Origin: Clostridiales bacterium CCNA10
GTDB lineage: Bacteria > Bacillota > Clostridia > Oscillospirales > Oscillospiraceae
DNA: 64,000 nucleotides
Direction: 5' to 3'
NCBI GenBank assembly: GCA_003573975.1
Contig: AP018533.1
Span: 806,001 to 870,000, forward strand
In this document: positions 57,869-64,000 of the stretch, piece after piece
How positions within the stretch are numbered: position 1 is the stretch's first letter
Layout of the letters: each line of letters begins with the position of its first letter
Made by a program: the position numbers and the translations under genes
Notes under the pieces: generated by a model
The model's database searches: none
Told to the model about the DNA's origin: nothing
What the model saw: only the letters and a program-made list of their open reading frames with translations

Positions 57869-58774
57869 GTGCTGACCATCATCCGGGCCGCTCTGGAGGC
57901 GGGCTTTCTCTACGCCCCCGTCGCCATGGCCCTGTTTCTCAGCTTTTCCATCTTAAATATCGCCGATATGACAACGGACGGTGCGTTTGTTTTGGGCAGT
58001 GCCGTGTCCGCCATGATGTGCCTGTCCGGACACCCGGTGCTGGCCCTTCCGGCGGGGATGCTGGCGGCGGCGGCCGCCGGCTTCATCACCGCGTTTTTGC
58101 AGACCAAGCTGTCCGTCCCCTCCATCCTGGCGGGCATCATCACCAACATCGGCCTGTACAGCGTCAACCTGATGGTCATGGGCAAGAGCAACCAGTCCCT
58201 GTTCCAGACGGACACCATCTACACCCTGGCCAAGGGAGCCGGGTTTGCCGGGAGCTGGTATAAGCTGGCGGTGACCGCCCTCATCGTGCTGGCCCTGGCC
58301 GCCGCGCTGGTGCTGTTTCTGGGCACCCGGCTGGGCCTGTCTGTCCGGGCCACAGGGGACAATATGGATATGGTGCGGGCATCCTCCATCAACACAAACT
58401 TCACCATCACCGTGGGCCTGTGCCTGGCCAATGCTATGACCGGCCTGGCCGGGGCCATGGCGGCCCAGTACAACACCTTCGCCGATGTGAACGGCGGCAC
58501 CGGCATGGTGGTGCTGGCCCTGGCCGCTCTGGTCATTGGCGAGACCCTCATCGGTAAGGGGGGGATGGTCCGCCGGGTGGCGGGGGTGATCCTGGGAAGC
58601 ATCATCTACCGCCTGCTCTACGCCGCCGCCCTGCGCTGCCAAGTCCCCGCCGACTATATGAAGCTGGTGTCCGCCGTCATCGTCGCCGCGGCCATCGCGG
58701 CCCCGGAGGTCCGGCGGTGGGCCGCCTTCCAGCGGCGCAAGGCCGCCGCCAGAGCGGAGAGGGGAGGAATGTAA
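57869..58774 (+). CDS. ABC importer permease (TrpY-like)
   Basis: The 301-residue protein has eight to nine membrane helices and belongs to the LivH-related permease family. Characteristic blocks are ALFLSFSILNIADMTTDGAFVLGSA, KLSVPSILAGIITNIGLYSVNL and SVRATGDNMDMVRASSI, the last being the ATPase contact. The start is GTG 57869 behind GAGAGGAG. It lies between the binding protein and the ATPase in one operon. Confidence 0.92.
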   Translation: MLTIIRAALEAGFLYAPVAMALFLSFSILNIADMTTDGAFVLGSAVSAMMCLSGHPVLALPAGMLAAAAAGFITAFLQTKLSVPSILAGIITNIGLYSVNLMVMGKSNQSLFQTDTIYTLAKGAGFAGSWYKLAVTALIVLALAAALVLFLGTRLGLSVRATGDNMDMVRASSINTNFTITVGLCLANAMTGLAGAMAAQYNTFADVNGGTGMVVLALAALVIGETLIGKGGMVRRVAGVILGSIIYRLLYAAALRCQVPADYMKLVSAVIVAAAIAAPEVRRWAAFQRRKAAARAERGGM

Positions 58775-58775
58775 C

Positions 58776-59576
58776 ATGCTGAAGCTGGAACATATCTCCA
58801 AGACCTTCAACCCCGGCACGGTCAATGAGAAGAAGGCCCTCAGCGGCCTGTCCCTCCACCTGGAGCCCGGGGACTTCGTCACCATCGTGGGCTCCAACGG
58901 CGCGGGCAAGAGCACCCTGTTCAACGCTATCGCCGGGGGCTTCTATGTGGATGAGGGCTCCATCACCCTGGCGGGGGAGGACATCACCTTCCAGCCGGAG
59001 TACCGGCGCAGCCGGGTGCTGGGCCGCCTGTTCCAGGACCCCATGCGGGGGACCGCCCCCCACATGACCATCGAGGAGAATCTGGCCCTGGCCTATCTCC
59101 GCACTGCCAAGCACCAGCACGCCTTCTTCAGCCGCACCAGCAAGGCGGACCGGGCCCTGTTCCGGGACCAGCTGGCCAGACTGGAGATGGGCCTGGAGGA
59201 CCGGATGGGGCAGCCGGTGGGGCTGCTGTCCGGCGGGCAGCGGCAGGCCCTCACCCTGCTCATGGCTACGCTGGTCCCCCCAAAGCTGCTGCTGCTGGAC
59301 GAGCACACCGCCGCCCTGGACCCCGGCACCGCCGAAAAGGTGCTGCGGATCACCCGGGAGGTGGTAGCGGAGCACCGGATCACCACCCTTATGGTCACCC
59401 ACAATATGCACCAGGCTCTGGAGCTGGGCAACCGCACCCTGATGATGGACTCCGGGAACATCATTCTGGACGTCCGGGGGGAGGAGCGGTCCGGACTGAC
59501 CGTGTCCGGCCTGCTGGAGCGCTTCCGGGCAGGAGCCGGGAAAAATCTGGATAACGACCGCATCCTGCTGTCCTGA
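58776..59576 (+). CDS. ABC importer ATP-binding protein (TrpZ-like)
   Basis: The 266-residue ATPase has Walker A GSNGAGKST (about 38-46), the Q-loop RLFQDPMRGTAPHMT, the signature LSGGQRQALTLLMATL, Walker B LLLLDEHTAALDP and the switch MVTHNMHQAL. The start follows the permease stop by 1 base. It powers uptake through the neighbouring permease. A strong terminator follows. Confidence 0.93.
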   Translation: MLKLEHISKTFNPGTVNEKKALSGLSLHLEPGDFVTIVGSNGAGKSTLFNAIAGGFYVDEGSITLAGEDITFQPEYRRSRVLGRLFQDPMRGTAPHMTIEENLALAYLRTAKHQHAFFSRTSKADRALFRDQLARLEMGLEDRMGQPVGLLSGGQRQALTLLMATLVPPKLLLLDEHTAALDPGTAEKVLRITREVVAEHRITTLMVTHNMHQALELGNRTLMMDSGNIILDVRGEERSGLTVSGLLERFRAGAGKNLDNDRILLS

Positions 59577-59601
59577 GGGCGGGGGAGGCCGTAACAAATC
59601 A

Positions 59602-59645
59602 GCCTGTGGAGCACGCGGCGGGGCCGCATGCTCCACAGGCTTTGT
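59602..59645. terminator. Terminator between convergent ABC operons
   Basis: An 18-bp near-perfect stem (GCCTGTGGAGCACGCGGC with its complement) is followed by TTTG on the plus strand and TGATTTGTT on the minus strand. It may serve both directions. Confidence 0.7.
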
Positions 59646-59672
59646 GCTGTACGGCGCTGGGGACAGAGTGGG

Positions 59673-61415
59673 TCAGCCGAACTGGCTGTGATAGAGCGCG
59701 GCATACCTGCCCTGACGGGCCAACAGCTCCTCGTGACCGCCCATCTCCTGGATGTCGCCGTCCTCCATATACAGGATCATTTCCGCGTCCCGGATGGTGG
59801 ACAGCCGGTGGGCGATGACAAAGCTGGTGCGCCCCTTCATCAGCTCCGCCATGGCCTTTTGGATCAGGACCTCCGTGTGGACGTCCACATTGCTGGTGGC
59901 CTCGTCCAGGATCAGGATCTCGGGGTCGGAGGCGATGGCCCGTGCGATGGTGATGAGCTGGCGCTCCCCCTGGGAGATGTTCTCCGCCCCCTTGCTCAGC
60001 ACCATGTCATAGCCGCCGGGAAGGGTTTTGATGAAGCTGTGGGCGCAGGCGGAGCGGGCCGAGGCGATCACCTTCTCCCGGTCCATATCCGGCTCCCCAT
60101 AGGCGATGTTGTCGGCGATGGCGCCCTCAAACAGCCAGGTGTCCTGAAGGACCATGCCGAAGCGGTCCCGCAGCTCCGCCCGGGACATCTGCCGGATGTC
60201 AACGCCGTCCACCTGGATGGAGCCGCCGCTGAGCTCATAGAACCGCATGAGCAGATTGATCAGCGTGGTTTTTCCTGCGCCGGTGGGGCCCACGATGGCC
60301 ACCTTCTGGCCGGGCTCCACCGCCAGGTCCACCCCCTTCATCAGCAGGCGGTCCGGGGTATAGCCGAATTGGACCTGGTGAAAGACCACGCGGCCGCTGT
60401 GCTCCCTGGGGACGGCTGGGGACTGGGGATCCGGGACCTCCTCCTCGGCGTCCAGAAGGGCAAAGATGTGCCCGCCCGCCGCCATAGCCGTGCCGAAGCT
60501 GCCCACCATGCCCGCCAGAGAAGAGAAGGGCTCGGCAAACCGCCAGGTGTACTCCAGCATGGCCTGGACGCTGCCAACAGCGAGCTTCCCCGCAATGGCC
60601 CAGAGGCAGCCGATGGCGGCGCAGACCACATATCCCATGTCGTTGACCAGGGTGGTGATGGGGCTGACGGAGCCTGCGGTCACCTCGGCCTTTCGGGCAC
60701 TGTCCCGCAGGGCCTCGTTCAGCGCCCGGAACTCCGCCTTGGCCTGCTTCTGGTGGTTGAAGGCCTGGACCACCTGCTGACCGTTGTACATCTCCTCCAC
60801 ATATCCGTTCAGAGCGCCCAGCAGACCCTGCTGCTGCCCGTAGTATGTTTCGCTGGCCTTCATCATCCCTGCGGCGCTCAGCAGGGACAGGGGGACCATG
60901 ACCACCGGGATGACAGTCAGTGCGGGGCTGATGGCCAGCATCATCACCAGCACGCCCACGGCGGTGGTGATCTGGGTCACCACAGAGGTGAGGTTCTGGC
61001 TGATGGCATTGTTGATGGTGTCCACATCGTTGGTAATGACGCTGAGAATATCGCCGTGGGTGTGGGTGTCGTAATAATCCAGCTTCAGCCGGTGCATCTT
61101 CCCGTCGATGTCGCTCCGGAGCTTCTGCATCACATGGGCGGTGATCCGGGCCATGCCGAAGCCCTGGAGGAAGGTGAACAGCTGAGAAATCAGGTACAGG
61201 GCTACCAATGCGGCCAGCAGACAGAGAATGGTATCCCAGTAAAAGACGCCGTCCGCGATGCTGGCGAACAGCGCGGTGGTCACCCGCCCGACGAGGAAGG
61301 GGGCCAGGACCAGAAAGGCCGTGCTGATCACGGCGGACAGCATACAGAGGAACAGAGACAGGCGGTGCTCCTTCAAATAACCCAGCAGGCGCTGGAATAT
61401 GGCTCGGCGGCTCAT
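59673..61415 (-). CDS. Heterodimeric ABC exporter, subunit with canonical Walker B glutamate
   Basis: The 580-residue half-transporter has six membrane helices (about 15-320) and a C-terminal ATPase. Walker A is GPTGAGKTT and Walker B is ILILDEATSNVD, with an intact catalytic Glu. The signature is ISQGERQLITIARAI, which departs from LSGGQ. The partner gene just upstream shows the opposite pattern, so the pair forms one full and one degenerate ATP site. ATG 61415 has AGGAGG at 9-base spacing. The likely role is multidrug or lipid export. Confidence 0.93.
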   Translation of the reverse strand: MSRRAIFQRLLGYLKEHRLSLFLCMLSAVISTAFLVLAPFLVGRVTTALFASIADGVFYWDTILCLLAALVALYLISQLFTFLQGFGMARITAHVMQKLRSDIDGKMHRLKLDYYDTHTHGDILSVITNDVDTINNAISQNLTSVVTQITTAVGVLVMMLAISPALTVIPVVMVPLSLLSAAGMMKASETYYGQQQGLLGALNGYVEEMYNGQQVVQAFNHQKQAKAEFRALNEALRDSARKAEVTAGSVSPITTLVNDMGYVVCAAIGCLWAIAGKLAVGSVQAMLEYTWRFAEPFSSLAGMVGSFGTAMAAGGHIFALLDAEEEVPDPQSPAVPREHSGRVVFHQVQFGYTPDRLLMKGVDLAVEPGQKVAIVGPTGAGKTTLINLLMRFYELSGGSIQVDGVDIRQMSRAELRDRFGMVLQDTWLFEGAIADNIAYGEPDMDREKVIASARSACAHSFIKTLPGGYDMVLSKGAENISQGERQLITIARAIASDPEILILDEATSNVDVHTEVLIQKAMAELMKGRTSFVIAHRLSTIRDAEMILYMEDGDIQEMGGHEELLARQGRYAALYHSQFG

Positions 61416-61416
61416 G

Positions 61417-63141
61417 TCAGACAGCCTCCTTTCCCAGCTGGATCTCCGCGATCTCCCGGTACAGGGGACAGGTGCGCAGCAGCTCCCCGTGGGTCCCCTG
61501 GCCCACGATCCGGCCGTCATCCACCACAAGGATGCGGTCCGCGTCCAGGATCGTGCTGACCCGCTGGGCCACCAGGATGACGGCGGCCTCCCCCATGCTC
61601 TCCTTCAGATTTTGGCGCAGGGTCTGGTCGGTTTTCATGTCCAGGGCGGAGAAGCTGTCGTCAAAGACGTAGATCTCTGGGCGCTTTATCAGAGCCCGGG
61701 CGATGGCCATGCGCTGACGCTGGCCGCCGGACAGGTTGGAGCCCCCCTGGGCGATGGGGTCGTGGTAGCCGCCCTGTTTTTTGGCGATGAATTCCGCCGC
61801 ACAGGCGATCCCGGCGGCGCGGGCCCAGTCCTTTTCCGTGCCGTCCTCCTTCCCAAAGTTCAGGTTGGAGGCGATGTCGCCGGAGAAGAGGACGTTTTTC
61901 TGGGGCACATACCCGATGATGGAGCGCAGATCGTCCACGCGGTACCGCCGGATGTTGACGCCGTCCACCAGGATCTCCCCGAAGAGGGGATCATAGAGCC
62001 GGGGGATCAGCTTCAAAATGCTGGATTTGCCCCGCCCCGTCCCGCCTATGATGGCGGTGACCTCGCCGGGGTGGGCGGAAAAGCTGATGTCCTTGAGGAT
62101 CGGCTCGTCCGCGCCGGGGTAGGCGAAGGTCACATGGCGGAACTCCAGCGTGGAGCGCAGGGGGCGCTGCTTAAAGGGGTAGTCCCCGTCCCGGATGCCG
62201 GTCTCTGTCTCCAGGACCTCCGCGATGCGGGCGGCACAGGCGTAGGTGGTAGGAAACATCATAATGACCAGGGACAGCATGATCACAGAGGTCAGCACCA
62301 TGCTGATATACTGGCTGTTGGCCACCAGAGAGCCCACCTCCATGGCCCCGGTGTCCACATAGTGGGCCCCAAGCCCCAGGATGGCCGCTGTGGTTACGCC
62401 GAAGATCACATTGATGGCGGGGAGGAGCAGGCTGGTGATCCTCCCAGCCGCCATGGCGGTCAGGGCGTAGTCCCGATTGGCCTGCCGGAAGCGGCCGCGC
62501 TCCGTCTCCTGCTGGTTGAAGGCCCGGATGACCCGCACTCCCTCCAGGGACTCCAGGAAGAGTCGGTTGATCCTGTCCAGCTTCCGGCGGAGCTTGACGG
62601 AATAGCGGGAGGCCAGGACCACGATGGCAGACAGGGCGGCGATCAGGACTGGGACGGCGATGGCCAGTACGGAGCTGACCTTTCCCCCAGTGGCGGAGGA
62701 GAACACCAGCCCGGCCACCGCCATCATGGGAGCCAGGATGCCGATGCGCAGCAGCATGGAGAGAAAATTCTGCACATTGGTGATGTCCGAGGTGCTCCGG
62801 GTGACCAGGCTGGCCGTCCCGAAGCGGTCCATCTCAGCGGAGGAGAAGGTCTGCACCTTGTCGAACACACGCTCACGGAGCTGGGAAGCAAACTGGGTGG
62901 AGATGCCGGAGGCCAGCCGGACAGAACCCAGATTGATAAGACAGGAGAACACCGTGATGACTGCCATGATGACGGCGAGGACTCCAATCGTGGAGCGGGA
63001 CTGCACCGCCACCCCGCTGTTGATCATCCGGGCCAAAAGAGCGGGCAGCATCATCTGCCCGATAGCGGACAGCAGCACCAGGACCGACAGCCCGGCAACT
63101 TGCCTTCCGCTCAGCGTTACCTTGGAGAAGATCGTTTTCAT
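61417..63141 (-). CDS. Heterodimeric ABC exporter, subunit with degenerate catalytic site
   Basis: The 574-residue half-transporter has six membrane helices (about 15-310) and an ATPase with Walker A GGTGRGKSS, canonical signature LSGGQRQRMAIARAL and Walker B IYVFDDSFSALD. There Asp replaces the catalytic Glu, as in the non-hydrolysing subunit of known heterodimers. It is first in the two-gene operon, with 1 base between its stop and the next ATG. It is divergent from a MerR/BmrR-type regulator. Confidence 0.93.
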   Translation of the reverse strand: MKTIFSKVTLSGRQVAGLSVLVLLSAIGQMMLPALLARMINSGVAVQSRSTIGVLAVIMAVITVFSCLINLGSVRLASGISTQFASQLRERVFDKVQTFSSAEMDRFGTASLVTRSTSDITNVQNFLSMLLRIGILAPMMAVAGLVFSSATGGKVSSVLAIAVPVLIAALSAIVVLASRYSVKLRRKLDRINRLFLESLEGVRVIRAFNQQETERGRFRQANRDYALTAMAAGRITSLLLPAINVIFGVTTAAILGLGAHYVDTGAMEVGSLVANSQYISMVLTSVIMLSLVIMMFPTTYACAARIAEVLETETGIRDGDYPFKQRPLRSTLEFRHVTFAYPGADEPILKDISFSAHPGEVTAIIGGTGRGKSSILKLIPRLYDPLFGEILVDGVNIRRYRVDDLRSIIGYVPQKNVLFSGDIASNLNFGKEDGTEKDWARAAGIACAAEFIAKKQGGYHDPIAQGGSNLSGGQRQRMAIARALIKRPEIYVFDDSFSALDMKTDQTLRQNLKESMGEAAVILVAQRVSTILDADRILVVDDGRIVGQGTHGELLRTCPLYREIAEIQLGKEAV

Positions 63142-63230
63142 AGGGTGTTTGTTTGCCTCCTTGATGTGGAATGATGGGATTAGACGGCCCCGGCCTGACG
63201 CCTTTTTTGCCGTATGGGGCGCGGGGAGCC

Positions 63231-63260
63231 TTTACAGCTCCGGGACGCCCGTGTTACACT
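63231..63260 (+). promoter_or_regulatory. Putative promoter of the MerR-type gene, with long spacer
   Basis: TTTACA and TACACT are 18 bases apart. A spacer longer than 17 is usual for promoters twisted into shape by MerR-family activators, but this one is only mildly long. Confidence 0.45.
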
Positions 63261-63272
63261 GGTACCATCATA

Positions 63273-63295
63273 AACCATCCTGTAACAGGACGGTT
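63273..63295. promoter_or_regulatory. 23-bp imperfect palindrome, candidate operator
   Basis: AACCATCCTG, TAA, CAGGACGGTT: ten paired positions with one mismatch, between the promoter and the ribosome site of the MerR-type gene. It could be an autoregulatory site. Confidence 0.45.
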
Positions 63296-63309
63296 AAGGG
63301 GGGATTTTT

Positions 63310-64000
63310 GTGCTGGATCAGCGGCAGAAGCTGTTCACCATCGGCCGGTTTGCGGCCATCCACGGCGTGACGAAAAAGACACTGATGTGGTATGATGAGA
63401 TGGGGCTGGTGACCCCCGCCGTGATCGGGGAAAACGGGTACCGCTACTACACCTATCAGCAGAGCTCCACCCTGGAGACGGTCCTCATGCTCCGGGAGCT
63501 GAATGTCTCCATCCCGGAGATCAAGGGGTTTATGGAGCATCGTTCTGCCTCTGGTATGGAGAAACTGCTGTCCGCCCAGATCCGGGAACTGGATGAGCGG
63601 CTCTCCCATCTGCGGACAATGAAAAAGACCCTGGTGAGCCGCCACCAGGACATGATGGCATTGCTGCACCTGGATCTTTCTGAAATCAGTGTGGTTCAGA
63701 AGGAAAAAAGCTGCCTGGCTGTGGTACCAGTAGAGCAGGAGTTACCCACGGCAGCTGATGTGGAGCAGGTGATCGGGGCGGTAAAGCGGTACAGCTTGCA
63801 GCGCCTCCACGATGCGGTGTATGGCTCCATGATCGCGGTGGATCAGCTGCACCAGGGGAGTTATGACCGGTATGAAGCGCTGTATGTGGAATTGCCCCGC
63901 CTCAGTACTCAAAAAGGGCTGCACATCCGCCCTGGCGGTCAGTATCTCAGGGCTTTTTGCAAGGGAAGCTGGGATAATCTCCCGGGCCGCTATGAGGAGA
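63310..64000 (+). CDS. MerR-family regulator with effector-binding domain (BmrR-like), cut by window edge
   Basis: The start is GTG 63310 behind AAGGGGGG; about 230 residues are visible. An N-terminal MerR winged helix (TIGRFAAIHGVTKKTLMWYDEMGLVTPA, then GYRYYTYQQ) is followed by a coiled-coil dimer helix (about 85-120) and the beginning of a GyrI-like effector domain. BmrR-type proteins bind drugs and turn on exporters, which fits the divergent ABC pair. The C-terminus lies outside the window. Confidence 0.9.
   Translation, partial: MLDQRQKLFTIGRFAAIHGVTKKTLMWYDEMGLVTPAVIGENGYRYYTYQQSSTLETVLMLRELNVSIPEIKGFMEHRSASGMEKLLSAQIRELDERLSHLRTMKKTLVSRHQDMMALLHLDLSEISVVQKEKSCLAVVPVEQELPTAADVEQVIGAVKRYSLQRLHDAVYGSMIAVDQLHQGSYDRYEALYVELPRLSTQKGLHIRPGGQYLRAFCKGSWDNLPGRYEE

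Overview
The window looks like chromosome of a Gram-positive, spore-forming, high-GC member of the Clostridia, most likely Oscillospiraceae (Flavonifractor / Lawsonibacter / Intestinimonas type). The evidence is a GC-rich coding style, strong AGGAGG ribosome sites, several TTG/GTG starts, two T-box leaders, a BirA-type biotin operator, and the sporulation genes spoIIID, bofA (with its usual DUF2508 partner) and a YlmC/YmxH-type gene. The genus is an inference; no rRNA or marker set is present.

Left part (1-18.7 kb): a divergent LysR gene cut by the window edge, then the arginine operon argCJBD, a small overlapping leader ORF, an NhaC-type antiporter and an ornithine-racemase-like enzyme, then a GreA-type factor. 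Next, on the minus strand, come an isolated five-gene phage-type lysis/tail cassette, a complete branched-chain amino-acid ABC operon (livKHMGF) and a DcuS/DcuR-like two-component pair upstream of it.

18.7-25.3 kb holds the F-type ATP synthase operon in the usual order B-E-F-H-A-G-D-C, but the delta (atpH) and alpha (atpA) subunits are fused in one uninterrupted 700-codon reading frame. The junction carries a duplicated alpha-N-terminal-helix motif and an internal ATG that would restart a normal 500-residue alpha subunit. This is the most unusual thing in the window.

25.4-40.3 kb is more accessory. It has a MATE exporter, a lower-GC locus with an ECF sigma factor, a DUF4367 membrane protein and several secreted proteins that has been hit by an IS110-family element, an ECF-transporter S component divergent from a MocR regulator, tRNA-Ala beside alaS, a T-box(Ala)-controlled phzF-like/lipoprotein/alaS operon, tRNA-Leu and an AT-rich, gene-poor scar.

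40.3-54.5 kb has an ABC/FtsX-type exporter, a secreted nuclease with a small partner, SLOG and queH genes, a transposase fragment, spoIIID, a YlmC-like gene, an NSS symporter, tRNA-Arg with recombinase and IS1182-type remnants, a second MATE exporter, bofA/DUF2508 and an SLH-domain surface protein.

54.6-64 kb has bioB-bioY behind a promoter overlapped by a BirA operator, a T-box(Trp) leader ahead of a three-gene tryptophan-type ABC importer, a heterodimeric ABC exporter, and a divergent MerR/BmrR-type regulator cut by the right edge.
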